From positions 8,248,200 through 8,312,199 of the forward strand of contig OY987232.1 of assembly GCA_963920705.1 (NCBI GenBank): a DNA stretch of 64,000 bases, given 5' to 3'. The number at the start of each line of letters is the position of its first letter. Within the stretch, counting starts at the first letter, position 1. This DNA is from Odiellus spinosus. Its lineage: Eukaryota > Arthropoda > Arachnida > Opiliones > Phalangiidae. Made by a program: the position numbers and the translations under genes. This document shows, in pieces, positions 46,738 through 57,047 of the stretch. A model generated the notes under the pieces. The model ran no database searches, was not told where the DNA came from, and saw only the letters and a program-made list of their open reading frames with translations.

Positions 46738-47369
46738 ATTGGTGAGAGATCGTCGAGTGCCTTTGTTTGGAGGATCGAAACCTATGGCTTGTGGTCGGTT
46801 TCTAGTTTGATTTTCATTCCCAGAATGTAGTTTATAAATCTGTTACAAGCCCACGCTAGTGCAAGTGCCTCTTTCTCTATTTGGGCATATCGCCTTTCTG
46901 CATCAGACATTGTTGTTGATGCATACGCAACGACTCGAAGTGTACCATCTTGCTGACGTTGCTGAAGGACAGCTCCAATGCCATAAGATGATGCGTCGTC
47001 GGAAACAATGGTTTCTTTCTTCGGATCAAAAATGGCGAGAACGGGCGCAATTGGTAAGATTGTCTTGATCTCATTGAATGCCTTTTCTTGAGGAACGTCC
47101 CATTGCCAAGCGATTTTGGTGCTTTGTAATTTATTTAGAGGTTGAAATACTTCTGACATCATTGGAATAAATTTTCCTAAGTAGTTTGCCATTCCGAGAA
47201 ATCTTTTCAACTCTGTTACGTTTGTTGGTGGAGACATCTTGGTGATAGCTTCGACTTTTTCACCGTCTGGTTTAATTCCATGTTCGTCTATGACGTGACC
47301 GATGAACTTTATTCTAGTCTGTGCGAATAGACATTTTGCCAGGTTGAGAGTTACTCCTTCGGATAACCG
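46735..47369 (-). pseudogene. Gypsy RT C-terminus and RNase H, truncated
   Basis: The frame continues from the RT frame after a TAG at 47370-47372. It reads AKCLFAQTRIKFIGHVIDEH, LKRFLGMANYLGKFIP (RT thumb), then RNase H with ETIVSDDASSYGIGAVL and IEKEALALAW, and ETDHKP followed by a second TAG at about 46779. A few more residues (ILQTKALDDLSP) follow before homology is lost at 46735. RNase H would remove the RNA template; the integrase that should follow is absent. Confidence 0.8.
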
Positions 47370-48536
47370 CTAGAGAACTTTTCGTAAAGATTGATCGTGA
47401 TCTTCTCGCGTCGCTCCCGATATTAAAATATCATCTTGAAGGCTGACGGAACGCTCGATTCCTTCAATTATTCTATTGATACGATTTTGAAATTGTTCAG
47501 ATGCGGAGCTGAGTCCAAATGGTAGACGATGAAAGTAGTATCTTCCAAATCGTGTAATGAAGGTTGTCAGTTTTGCCGTGTCTTCATCAAGTGGTATTTG
47601 CCAATATCCACTGTTTGCATCGAGCTTGCTGAAATATTTTGCTCCGGCGATTTGTCCTAGAATATGGTCGACTGGTGTAAGTGGATAGCGCTCTCTTTTG
47701 ACGTGTCTATTCAATAGTGTGAAATCCACGCAGATGCGAAGGTCAACTTCGTCCTTCTTGCAATCTTCCACTTTGGTAAGCTTTTCTTTCTTCCTAACAA
47801 CTACCATAGCTGAACACCAGTCCGTCGGTTCGTCAATGGGTGAAATTACTCCGTTTTCGACCATCCGATCTAACTCTTTCTTCGTTGCCTTCAGTAATGG
47901 AATTGGAATTTGTCTTGCATGACTTAAGGCTTGTGGTTCGGCGTTTGGACTGAGTTCAATGCGATATTTTGTTTGGAGCTTGCCAAGACCATTAAACAAT
48001 GACGGAAATTCTTCCACGGGATTGACTTCTGAGGTTACGCCATCTATACAGGATACTATACCTAGATCTTCACTGGCACCCAATCCAAGTAATGGTAACT
48101 CAAGATTTCGGATGATGTATAGTTTCTCTTGGGTTTGTTGATCTTTGTACTGGAGTTGGACGCTGATCATTCCAAGGCAATTTAGACGTTTTCGTCCTGG
48201 ACCGTAGAGACGTTTGTCAGGAACTTGTAGCTCGTATTGCGAAAAGAGTGATTTGTATAGTGTTTCTGGTAGTGCGCAAACATCTGCTCCTGTATCGATT
48301 TTGAAGTTGAGTGGTTTGCTAGCGGCGATGACGCGTAGTATCCATTTCTGTCGTCTTGACTGTGATGCTACTACGTCCACGAATGCTTCCTGTCGAGCTA
48401 GCGCGCTGCTTATGGAACCCAGGAAAATTTCTTCGCTATCGACCTCTTGAACTGACGACGCTTTCGCTTTGAGGCAGACTTGGCATAGTGTCCTCTCTTT
48501 TTGCAATATCGACAGACTGCGTCTCTTGCTGGGCAT
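47370..48536 (-). pseudogene. Gypsy aspartic protease and reverse transcriptase
   Basis: A 388-codon minus frame. Protease: LNFKIDTGADVCALPETL (DTGA site) near residue 80. RT: NGVISPIDEPTDWCSAMVVV, RICVDFTLLNRHVKRERYPL, FSKLDANSGYWQIPLDED (motif A Asp), FHRLPFGLSSASEQFQ (motif B), and SVSLQDDILISG (motif C) where MDD is usual and Gln replaces the first residue. The first ~15 residues are out of frame relative to gag; the true junction lies near 48490. It stops at TAG 47370 in the RT thumb. Parent enzyme would copy RNA into cDNA. Confidence 0.85.
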
Positions 48537-48865
48537 TGTTCGCGAGAATGCTCAACTTAATTTCCGCATCGCAGACATCCCTTTGGCTTGAAGGGCTTTG
48601 ACCGATGTGAAGGTTCGTTGGAGGAGTACTTTTTCGCTCCACCATGCTTGAAGTCTTTATGACCCTTATGATTGAATTTCTTCACTTGGACTCTGTCCAC
48701 GTTACTTGATCCGTTCGCTTGACTGGTTTCGGATTGAAGATTACATAACGGCTTCATCTAGCGTTAGTTTATCAGCAAACTGGAATTTCTCGGATAACGC
48801 CTTGTCTCGTATGCCGACTACAAATCTGTCAAGAGTTAATTCTTCCGTTAGCTCGGCTGTGCTGT
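48490..48865 (-). pseudogene. Gypsy gag C-terminus with zinc knuckles
   Basis: From 48865 downward: TEELTLDRFVVGIRDKALSE (capsid end), a basic linker (KKFNHKGHKDFKHGGAKKY), then two knuckles: CLRCGN-stop-VEHSREQC (a TAA replaces one codon at about 48557) and CRYCKKRGHYAK. The frame slips near 48490 into the protease frame. The reading joins the upstream gag at 55144 across BEL/Pao #2. Confidence 0.7.
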
Positions 48866-49232
48866 GAAGAGAATTCAATACGTATTAGGTTTTTTTAGGT
48901 TTAGGTATAGGTATAAACTTTAAAGAAAAACTATTATTATTAGACCAAAAAATAATGTATGACATCACTATGATGTAAGCCTAATTTAGGGACTTTGTTA
49001 TCGATAAAAAAGATATAGAGCTTGCAGTTTTCACCTACAGATAAGAAGCGAGTTGTAAAATGAAAAACCTGTATTTAGTCAGTTAACTTCAATGTTTTAA
49101 ACGATCAACCACGCGCGCCTTAGCGCTATAATAAAGTGATTTTTATCTACGAAAACGTCTCTTTTAAATTTAATCTATGTTAACCTTTAGTTAATATTCA
49201 GTCGCTCGACGAAGTATAGTCCATCCGTTTCA
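48866..49232 (+). repeat. 5' LTR of BEL/Pao #2
   Basis: Begins TGAAGAGAATTCAATACG and ends CCATCCGTTTCA. AATAAA at 49130-49135 can serve as the poly(A) signal. Same sequence as 54776-55143 with few changes. Confidence 0.95.
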
Positions 49233-49250
49233 TGGTGATCCGGAAAGATT
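49233..49250 (+). other. Primer-binding site of BEL/Pao #2
   Basis: TGGTGATCCGGAAAGATT starts at the base after the LTR. The tRNA was not identified. Confidence 0.65.
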
Positions 49251-49290
49251 ATTGCATAAGTGAACTTGCCTCCACACATCAACTAAAGTT

Positions 49291-52200
49291 ATGGATGTGT
49301 ACTCGAAGTCGAAAAGAAAACGAGGTTCAATAAGAGGCACACTCACGAAGTTAATTCAAAAAATTGAAAGTGAATTTGGAGCTGCCGCGACACCTATATC
49401 AAGAACTGCGGTAACAAAGTACTTATTACAACTCCAAGATAGTGAAGTAAAGTTAAAAGAATTGGATGCGTTTATTCAAAATCAAATCAACGATCCCGAT
49501 GAATATGATGCAGAACTACTGGAATGTGAAGAGTACTTAGATAACATAATGAATTGTAAAGCACTTTGTCAAGTAACCCTGCAAGACTTGACGAATGAAG
49601 GAAAAGGAGCGTCACTAAGACTATTGGGTACGCCTATTGAACAGTCAACTCCAGTTGCATCCATTCATGGCATAGAAAATGAATTATTCTCAATTCGTAA
49701 TGTTGAGGGTCAAGTTCCTCTCATTCAGAAACCCACAGTCAAATTACCGCAAATAAACATCGAAAGATTTTCAGGCGACATAAACAAGTGGCAAGAATTT
49801 TGGCCACAGTTTCAAGTATCCATTCACAATAACCCTAACTTAGCAGACGAAGAAAAGTTCACTTACTTAAAATGCTACCTGAGCGGAACGGCCCAAGCCT
49901 GCATTGCCGGATTATCCTTGACAGGCAGAAACTACAAGATTGCTATTGAAACGTTAACGGAGCGATTTGGAAGAGAAGATCTTCTAATTCAAGCACATAT
50001 GACTAAACTACGAAATACGGAGCCAGTAAGAAAATCGTCTGACACGACAGGTCTAAGAAGATTTTTCGACACCTTATACATCAACATAAAAAGTCTGGAA
50101 TCGTTGAATAAAAACACGGAATCGTACGCTGTCTTTCTAATACCTATGGTAACCGAACTTTTACCCGAAGACATCGTATTAAGTTATACGTTACGCAGTC
50201 GAAAAGAAAAAGGAGCAAAATTGAAGACACTTATAGAATTCCTAAAGGACCAAGTAGAAAGCCGAGAGCAAGCAACAAAACTGAAGAGTACCACGACGGT
50301 AAACCAAACCGATCGGGAGTTCAAGGTCCGGTTTGAACCAACGTCACATCGTAAAGACAATTATTCGAATTATAAACCAAGATCCACGCCACCATTTTCC
50401 ACCATGTCGTTTAATAACGCTTCAAGACCAGCAAGGAAAGAATCAAGCTGCATCTTTTGCAAGAAATCACATCGAATGGAAGAATGCAAAGAATTTACAT
50501 CAATGGAAAGAAAAGAAATCATAAAATCCCAATCAAGATGTTTTGTATGCCTAGAATCAGATCACATAGCGAGGTTTTGCAGAGTCAAGAGAGTTTCCTG
50601 TAAATATTGTGGTCGGCGCCATCATCAGACAGTCTGTGAACAAGAATTCCCTAGCCAACAGGAAAAATCAAGGACTGATAAAACAGAATCCAGCACTACG
50701 TTAATGGGGACGCTGAACACGAAATCGGAAATTTACCTTCAAACCGGATGGGCAAGAGTTACAAATGGGAAGAAGAATTTAGTCATTCGTTATTTCTTGG
50801 ATAATGGAAGTCACCGTACTTACTTGCTGGATAAAGTTTCCAAGAAGTTAAATTTACCCGAAATTGGAAAGGAAACTCTTAACATGCATAGCTTTGAAGC
50901 CGGAAATCGGCAAATAGAAAGACGAAGAGTGAAGCTAACCATTGGAAACCTCGACAATTCTCAGTCAATCTCAATCGAAGCCGTAGAATCACCAAAAATC
51001 AGCGCAGCAATACTAGGTTTTCCTAGTGAAGATATCATTACGATAGCGGAAGAGAAGGGTATTCAATTGGCCGATGTTTATCCAACTGCGAGAAGAGATT
51101 CCGAAGATGAAATTGGGCTTTTGGTGGGAGCGGATTTCTATTGGAAAATCGTTACCAGTAACATGGAAAAAATACAAGATTCCTTAATGGCAACCGAGAC
51201 TTTGTTCGGATGGTGTCTTCTCGGACCAGCTTCTAACGTGCGCCATAAGAACAATAATGATGGAGTCTATAATGTATGTATATTCAATTCCTTAATCGGA
51301 GAGGAAGAAGACCGATCAATATCGAAAGGATTGAGAGCATTCTGGGACCTGGACTCCTTGGGAATTGTCGACAAACCATCTGAAAAATCCGTAAATGAAG
51401 AAATCATCAGGAAGGATTTTGAATCCAAGATAAAATACGATGGACACAGATATACTGTTGGGTTGACGTGGAAAAAGGACGCAACACTTACCAACAACAA
51501 CCGAGCTGTAGCTGAACGAAGATTTGAACACCAACTCAAGAAATTTAGAAAAGATACAAAATTGTTCAAGGATTATGCAGAAGTTATCGAAAAATATCTA
51601 GACAGTGGAATTGCGGAAGTGGCTGATGGAAGTGGCCAGTTAGGAAGAACGTTTTACTTACCCCATCGAGAAGTTATAAAGCAAGATAGAGTCACGACAA
51701 GAACGAGAGTAGTCTTTGATGCGTCTTCTCACGCCAAAGGTTCGCCGTCTTTAAATGATTGCCTTCATCCCGGTGCGACATTGAACGTCGATCTACTTGG
51801 ACTTCTCTTCAAATTTCGCAAATATAAAGTCGTATTTACTGCAGACATCTCATTAACACCGAAAGATCGCGACGTTACTCGTTTTTTCTGGATTAAAAAT
51901 AACGACATCGAATCAAACAATTCGGAGAAAGTGGTTCTACGGATGACCAGAGCTCTTTTTGGGATGAACGCAAGTCCATATCTACTTGCCGGCACCATCA
52001 GATATCATCTGGAGAAATATAAGGACACATTACCAGAAGCTTATGAACTATTGAAGAGTTCTCTGTATGTTGACGATTTGCTCGGAGGAGCACAAGACGA
52101 AAATAACGCGCTAAGATTAGCACGTGAAGCCAAAAAAATTCTTAAAGACGCAGGAATGCCCTTGAGAAAATTTCAATCAAATTCGCCCTGGCTTCGTAAT

Positions 52201-54693
52201 CAACTTGGAGAAATCAAGGAAACGGAAACAAAAATACTGAGGCCAGAAGGAGTATCTCTGAAAGTATTAGGTTTGGCATGGCAGCCAGAAAATGATATCT
52301 TCCGATTCGATGTAACAAGTCTGATGGAATTTCTTTGTAGCCGAGAGAACACAAAACGGTTTATTCTGCAATCTTCGTCCAGAATTTTTGATCCAATAGG
52401 ATTTGTGACCCCATTCACGATCCGAATTAAATGCCTATTTCAAGAGATTTGGCAGAGGGGTACTCAATGGGACGAAACGATACCGGAAGACTTGAAGGAA
52501 CGATGGGAGAAGTGGTGTTCGGAGTTACGTCATTTAGAAGGAATTAAAATCCCCCGATTTTACGGAACAATGCGAGAAGATAAAGTACAATTACACTGCT
52601 TTACAGACGCGAGCGAGAAAGCATACGGAGCCGCAGTCTACATTAGAATTGAAAACTCCAAGGAAGACGTAACCGTAAATTTAGTGGTAGCCAAATCAAG
52701 AGTGGCTCCACTTAAAAAGTTAACCATTCCAAGGCTTGAACTTATGGGCGCCGTGGTGGGAACCAAATTAATGACCACAGTACGATCGTATTTCGTCAAG
52801 GAAAATCCAACGGTTCATTTCTGGAGTGACTCGACGATAACCATTTCATGGATCAAGGCTGCAACCAAGCAATGGAAACCCTTTATCAGTAACCGGACTA
52901 GCGAAATCCAAAACGCATATGACCCCGCCCTGTGGAAACACATTCCAGGAGTGATGAATCCAGCAGACATTTTGACCAGAGGGTTGAATGTAATAGATCT
53001 AAAATCAAGTGATCTATGGTGGAAGGGTCCGGAGTTCTTAAGGAAGTCTGAACGAGAATGGCCAGAACAACCTAAAACAATATCAGTAAACAAAGATGAA
53101 CTCCATATCGAAGCTGAAAGAAGACTAAAGCCCATGGTTGAAGTATTAGCAGCATTGAATATAAAGACGCCACAAAGGGAAGCGCTTCTGGAGTTGACGA
53201 ATCACTCAAATTATGAAAGAGTGGTACGAACTATAGCTTGGGTGAAGAGATACATTTCAAATCTGAAACTTCATTTAGAGAAGCGGCACACAGGAGCTCT
53301 CAGTACCAAAGAAATCTTAGAGGGAGAGATGTATTGGATCAGAAGAACGCAGTTAGAATCGTTTCAAGACGAAATTATGGCCGTCAAGAATAACGTTGCC
53401 ATAGCTCAAAGTTCAAGGATATCCGATTTAAAAGCTTTTATGGATCAAGAAGATGTATTGAGACTTGGCGGACGACTTCAATTTTCGGATTTAGAATACG
53501 AAGAAAAACACCCTATACTACTACCAGAAGATCACGCATTTACACGTCTTCTCATTATGAAGTATCACGTTCAACTGATGCACATGGGTGTTAGTGCTAC
53601 GTTAGCCAGTTTGAGATCAAGATTCTGGGTACCAAGAGGACGTCAAATAATTAAAAACGTATTATCCAAATGCCAGAAATGCCGAATCTTGAAATCGAAA
53701 CCGTTTGAACAAGACACAGCGCCATTACCACCCGAAAGAGTTACAGCAAGCATAGCCTTCCAAGCTACTGGAGTCGATTTCGCTGGCCCTGTGATTATAA
53801 AGCATTATAACGATGAAACGAAATCTTGGAACCCATCCAAAAGCTACATTGCCCTCTTTACGTGCGCTACTACCAGAGCCGTACATCTCGAACTCGTTTC
53901 AAGTCTTAGCGCTGAGCACTTTATCCTGGCTCTGAAGAGATTCATTGGAAGACGAGGAGTCAGTAATATTTTTCTGTCTGACAACGCCAAAACGTTCAAA
54001 AGAACCGACAAGGAGATATCGAGGTTATGGGACTCAGTTGTAACAGACGAACTCAAGGAGTATTTTGGAGAAAAACGTATAGAGTGGAGATTTATCGTAG
54101 ACCGTGCACCATGGTGGGGTGGCATGTGGGAGCGGATGGTAAGGACCATGAAGGATTGCATTAAAAGAACATTGGGACGCGCGCTCCTCACATTTGAAGA
54201 AATTGAAACTGTGATGATTGAAATAGAATCCATAATGAACTCGCGACCGATCACTTACATTAGTAGTGACCAAGATGAGCCATCACCGTTAACCCCGTCA
54301 CATTTTTTAATAGGACGACGACACGACGCGCTTCCTTCCCGCAAATTTAAAATGTTTGAAGTCCGGTCAACGAAAGATAATCTGACCAAGAGATGGAAAT
54401 ATAGACAGGAGTTACTCAACCGTTTTTGGATCCGATGGAGACAGGAATATCTACTTGAACTTCGAACTGCGCAGAAGGTTATTCGAGCCAAAGATAATCA
54501 ACCAGAGATCAAAATCGATGACGTTGTCACTATTAAGGACGATCGGTTACCTCGACACCTTTGGAAGACTGGCCGAATCACAGAATTACATCCCGGACGT
54601 GACGGAATAATAAGAGCTTGTTCAATTCGAAATACAAATGGACATATTATTAAAAGACCTTTAAAATTGTTGTATCCCATAGAAATTCAGTAG
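49291..54693 (+). CDS. BEL/Pao #2 Gag-Pol polyprotein, 1,800 aa, with a motif A deletion in RT
   Basis: One uninterrupted frame from ATG 49291, 58 bp after the LTR. Domains in order: DUF1759 gag about residues 150-300; zinc knuckles CIFCKKSHRMEEC (~386), CFVCLESDHIARFC (~412), CKYCGRRHHQTVC (~433); protease FLDNGSHRTYLL (~502, DNG instead of DSG/DTG); RT from about 770 with FTADI (~849) and YVDD (~924); RNase H with FTDASEKAYGAAVY (~1103) and HIPGVMNPADILTRG; integrase zinc finger (YHVQLMHMG ... CQKC, ~1425); integrase core Asp in GVDFAGP (~1495), Asp in FLSDNAKTF, Glu in the IEIESIMNSRPIT region's upstream helix, then a C-terminal SH3-like end. Right after FTADI about seven residues found in the BEL/Pao #1 copy (the KMYRQI stretch) are missing without a frameshift. 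The product would be assembled in cytoplasmic particles, but RT is probably inactive. Confidence 0.93.
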   Translation: MDVYSKSKRKRGSIRGTLTKLIQKIESEFGAAATPISRTAVTKYLLQLQDSEVKLKELDAFIQNQINDPDEYDAELLECEEYLDNIMNCKALCQVTLQDLTNEGKGASLRLLGTPIEQSTPVASIHGIENELFSIRNVEGQVPLIQKPTVKLPQINIERFSGDINKWQEFWPQFQVSIHNNPNLADEEKFTYLKCYLSGTAQACIAGLSLTGRNYKIAIETLTERFGREDLLIQAHMTKLRNTEPVRKSSDTTGLRRFFDTLYINIKSLESLNKNTESYAVFLIPMVTELLPEDIVLSYTLRSRKEKGAKLKTLIEFLKDQVESREQATKLKSTTTVNQTDREFKVRFEPTSHRKDNYSNYKPRSTPPFSTMSFNNASRPARKESSCIFCKKSHRMEECKEFTSMERKEIIKSQSRCFVCLESDHIARFCRVKRVSCKYCGRRHHQTVCEQEFPSQQEKSRTDKTESSTTLMGTLNTKSEIYLQTGWARVTNGKKNLVIRYFLDNGSHRTYLLDKVSKKLNLPEIGKETLNMHSFEAGNRQIERRRVKLTIGNLDNSQSISIEAVESPKISAAILGFPSEDIITIAEEKGIQLADVYPTARRDSEDEIGLLVGADFYWKIVTSNMEKIQDSLMATETLFGWCLLGPASNVRHKNNNDGVYNVCIFNSLIGEEEDRSISKGLRAFWDLDSLGIVDKPSEKSVNEEIIRKDFESKIKYDGHRYTVGLTWKKDATLTNNNRAVAERRFEHQLKKFRKDTKLFKDYAEVIEKYLDSGIAEVADGSGQLGRTFYLPHREVIKQDRVTTRTRVVFDASSHAKGSPSLNDCLHPGATLNVDLLGLLFKFRKYKVVFTADISLTPKDRDVTRFFWIKNNDIESNNSEKVVLRMTRALFGMNASPYLLAGTIRYHLEKYKDTLPEAYELLKSSLYVDDLLGGAQDENNALRLAREAKKILKDAGMPLRKFQSNSPWLRNQLGEIKETETKILRPEGVSLKVLGLAWQPENDIFRFDVTSLMEFLCSRENTKRFILQSSSRIFDPIGFVTPFTIRIKCLFQEIWQRGTQWDETIPEDLKERWEKWCSELRHLEGIKIPRFYGTMREDKVQLHCFTDASEKAYGAAVYIRIENSKEDVTVNLVVAKSRVAPLKKLTIPRLELMGAVVGTKLMTTVRSYFVKENPTVHFWSDSTITISWIKAATKQWKPFISNRTSEIQNAYDPALWKHIPGVMNPADILTRGLNVIDLKSSDLWWKGPEFLRKSEREWPEQPKTISVNKDELHIEAERRLKPMVEVLAALNIKTPQREALLELTNHSNYERVVRTIAWVKRYISNLKLHLEKRHTGALSTKEILEGEMYWIRRTQLESFQDEIMAVKNNVAIAQSSRISDLKAFMDQEDVLRLGGRLQFSDLEYEEKHPILLPEDHAFTRLLIMKYHVQLMHMGVSATLASLRSRFWVPRGRQIIKNVLSKCQKCRILKSKPFEQDTAPLPPERVTASIAFQATGVDFAGPVIIKHYNDETKSWNPSKSYIALFTCATTRAVHLELVSSLSAEHFILALKRFIGRRGVSNIFLSDNAKTFKRTDKEISRLWDSVVTDELKEYFGEKRIEWRFIVDRAPWWGGMWERMVRTMKDCIKRTLGRALLTFEEIETVMIEIESIMNSRPITYISSDQDEPSPLTPSHFLIGRRHDALPSRKFKMFEVRSTKDNLTKRWKYRQELLNRFWIRWRQEYLLELRTAQKVIRAKDNQPEIKIDDVVTIKDDRLPRHLWKTGRITELHPGRDGIIRACSIRNTNGHIIKRPLKLLYPIEIQ

Positions 54694-54764
54694 TTTAGCT
54701 ATATTTTTGCGCTGTGAAATTTTAAATATTCTTATAATGTGCATAATTTAATGAGTTACTCATT

Positions 54765-54775
54765 GGGGGGGAGAA
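54765..54775 (+). other. Polypurine tract of BEL/Pao #2
   Basis: GGGGGGGAGAA lies directly before the 3' LTR, where plus-strand synthesis is primed. Confidence 0.85.
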
Positions 54776-55143
54776 TGAAGAGAATTCAATACGTATTAGG
54801 TTTTTTTAGGTTTAGGTATAGGTATAAACTTTAAAGAAAAACTATTATTATTAGACCAAAAAATAATGTATGACATCACTATGATGTAAGCCTAATTTAG
54901 GGACTTTGTTATCGATAAAAAAGATATAGAGCTTGCAGTTTTCACCTACAGATAAGAAGCGAGTTGTAAAATGAAAAACCTGTATTTAGTCAGTTAACTT
55001 CAATGTTTTAAACGATCAACCACGCGCGCCTTAGCGCTATAATAAAGTGATTTTTATCTACGAAAACGTCTCTTTTAAATTTAATCTATGTTAACCTTTA
55101 GTTAATATTCAGTCGCTCGACGAAGTATAGTCGATCCGTGTCA
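54776..55143 (+). repeat. 3' LTR of BEL/Pao #2
   Basis: Starts TGAAGAGAATTCAATACG, ends CGATCCGTGTCA, followed by TGCTG, the target duplication. Confidence 0.95.
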
Positions 55144-55524
55144 TGCTGTACTCACTTCTTGCCGCCAATGTATGTAGCTCTGATATAAATGATTCGATTG
55201 ACTCCCCGTCTTCTTGGTTACGAAGGTTAAATTTGGCCCTCTCGTACCTCTTGAAACGTTTGACAATAAAATGGTTTTCAAATTTTGCCACGACTGTCTT
55301 GTAAACTTTGCGATCTTTATCGGCTAACTCGGCTTCGTCACCCATAACGTAGATTAAAGAATTTACTTGTTCTTCTTCCGTCTTGGTGCAAAGACCTGAT
55401 GCTACTCTGAAAGGCTCGAATCTCGGCTCCATTTTGGCCAATCGCCTGGATTCTTGAAGGAGAATTGTTCCGGCGTCGATATCTGATATGAAGCGAAATT
55501 AATTGCACTGGTACTTGTCTCAGG

Positions 55525-55527
<3 letters not shown>
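55144..55527 (-). pseudogene. Gypsy gag N-terminal region
   Basis: ATG at 55527 opens METS-type sequence PETSTSAINFASYQ, then FSFKNPGDWPKW; a frameshift follows and the frame 55441 downward gives FEPFRVASGLCTKTEEEQVN, SLIYVMGDEAE and NQEDGESIESFISELHTLA, a standard Gypsy capsid. The reading is cut at 55144 by BEL/Pao #2. Directly upstream of the ATG is a 34-base A run (T run on the plus strand, 55528-55561), unusual for a leader and possibly a replication or assembly expansion. Confidence 0.75.
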
Positions 55528-55564
<37 letters not shown>

Positions 55565-55697
55565 AAGTGATCCTTGTCGGGACAGAAATGTTGCGCCGTA
55601 AGCTGCTTGATTTCGTCTAGTGTCTCCGTAATATCCGGCGTCGCAAGTTACTGATCTACCTTGGTCTTAGTCGTTCGATGAGCGTAGATACTTCGAT

Positions 55698-55713
55698 CGT
55701 AATTCTGACACCA
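55698..55713 (-). other. Primer-binding site of the Gypsy element
   Basis: On the minus strand TGGTGTCAGAATTACG follows the LTR end (...TTCAACA) without a gap. Confidence 0.65.
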
Positions 55714-55991
55714 TGTTGAATAATAAGTCTATATTCAATAACTCATACGTTTATTAACACGTCAACAATTATACATTAGAACCGGAGGTCGCGTCGTTAA
55801 ATAAGATTAAATACAGTAGTTGTAGAGCCCGACATTGAGAGTACCGATCCGTATCGAGTACGAAGATTAACTAACTAAATAACGTGATTACGGTCTCTTA
55901 TATACTCGCTGATAACATCGATAAGAACGTTCTAGAAGAGTCCGAGATTATATGTAGTAGTGGCTCCATCTAGGTATGTTAAGAGATAACA
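55714..55991 (-). repeat. 5' LTR of the Gypsy element
   Basis: On the minus strand it runs TGTTATCTCTTAACATACC ... TTATTCAACA (278 bp, TG...CA). TATATAAG (55895-55905) is a likely promoter TATA box and AATAAA (55750-55755) the poly(A) signal, in correct order. No second LTR remains. Confidence 0.75.
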
Positions 55992-55993
55992 TT

Positions 55994-57047
55994 ACAGTAT
56001 ACGGTTTAAAAAATCGTGAAATACTGTTTTAAGCGACACTTTTTAGTAGCTAAGTTCACCTCGTGAATTCAGCGAGTATAAAGGGAGCGTTTTTTCTCAA
56101 TCTCAGAATGAATGTAGAGAGCGGATGCGTAGGTCGCCTTTCAGCGCGAAGTGCATTTTCAACCTGGATGTATAGCCAGGATTTTCATTGGCTGGAGGTA
56201 GAGCCAGACGGAATTTCAACGCGTACAAACCTAGGGTCTCGTCTGAATTGGTTTCAAACCCGGGGAATTTCTACAACCAGGAGTAGGGTCCCGTTTATAT
56301 CATACCAAGGATGTCTTATTCAAGGAGTAGGAGGTTCCTTGAGAGTAGTAGGAGGTTCCTTGAGAGTCGGCGCATTTCATGCTTCCAGTTATTATAATTA
56401 GCTTTACCTTGAGCTATGCTCGATGGGCGTTACCAATGTTAAATTGACGGACAGCGAACGATCATCATCCTCATCATCATCCTCGTTGTTCTCCCCTCGA
56501 CACAACTTAGAGAGAAAATCCCAGCTTATCGGCAGAGTCACAGATAACGTACCACGCGATCGCGTGGTACTTAATTTGTTTGTAAATTAGCTTGCAGAAT
56601 GAAAAGCTGCGTCGATTGATATAATTCCCGAAATTATTTGGTCATTTCTCATTATGTTATTTTCGCGGGGGTCCACTTTTTATCACGCGAATTTCGTTCA
56701 CGAATGAATATTATATTAATTTTGATAGAATATTATACAAGAGTCTTTGAGCTCTCAAAAAAGTCCTACTTGACCGTGCTAGCATATATACAAATAATAT
56801 GGCGACCGAAACAAAACGGCCCGAAACTTTTGTCCGCGACTGTACATAATCTTTATCGATAGTTCACAACCTCGAATGGACATTTTGTTTCCTTGCCCTT
56901 CTTGTAATATTTTAGGTAAGGTTACGTTAGTTAATCACTCGAACTACGTCATCCCTCCAACTAGTTAAACACTTGCTCTAACCCATCCCTCTTATTATAT
57001 TATAGGTAAGGTTACGTTAGTAGAGTGCAACAGTCTCAGTCTGATTT
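55994..57047. repeat. ~1-kb direct repeat, right copy
   Basis: Second copy of 45722-46737 in the same orientation, beginning right behind the Gypsy LTR. Ends at CAGTCTCAGTCTGATT. Confidence 0.8.

Larger units (their letters stand above)
48866..55143 (+). mobile_element. BEL/Pao LTR retrotransposon #2, full length and young
   Basis: LTRs at 48866-49232 and 54776-55143 differ by about three substitutions and one T. The 5-bp duplication TGCTG lies at 48861-48865 and 55144-55148. PBS, polypurine tract and a single 1,800-codon frame are in the expected places. It sits in the gag gene of the minus-strand Gypsy element, so it is the youngest of the LTR elements here. Confidence 0.95.
46735..55991 (-). 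mobile_element. Gypsy-type LTR retrotransposon, truncated and split by BEL/Pao #2
   Basis: Minus strand: LTR 55714-55991, PBS 55698-55713, gag from ATG 55527, interrupted at 55144/48865 by BEL/Pao #2, then zinc knuckles, DTGA protease, RT and RNase H. RT before (missing) integrase and the RT motifs LDANSGYWQ and DDILI are Gypsy-type. The element ends inside RNase H at about 46735 where the 1-kb repeat begins, so integrase and 3' LTR are lost. Confidence 0.85.

Noticed and set aside
51267..54680. Several minus frames of 60-136 codons across the BEL/Pao #2 gene
   Set aside because: Antisense shadows of the intact 1,800-codon frame.
55527..55561. Poly(T) as the tail of a retroposon
   Set aside because: Gypsy gag starts directly at its edge and no target duplication is visible; more likely an expanded A run in the leader.
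45722..57047. Calling the ~1-kb repeats LTRs of one large element
   Set aside because: Ends are not TG...CA, and the Gypsy element has its own LTR with PBS at 55698-55991.
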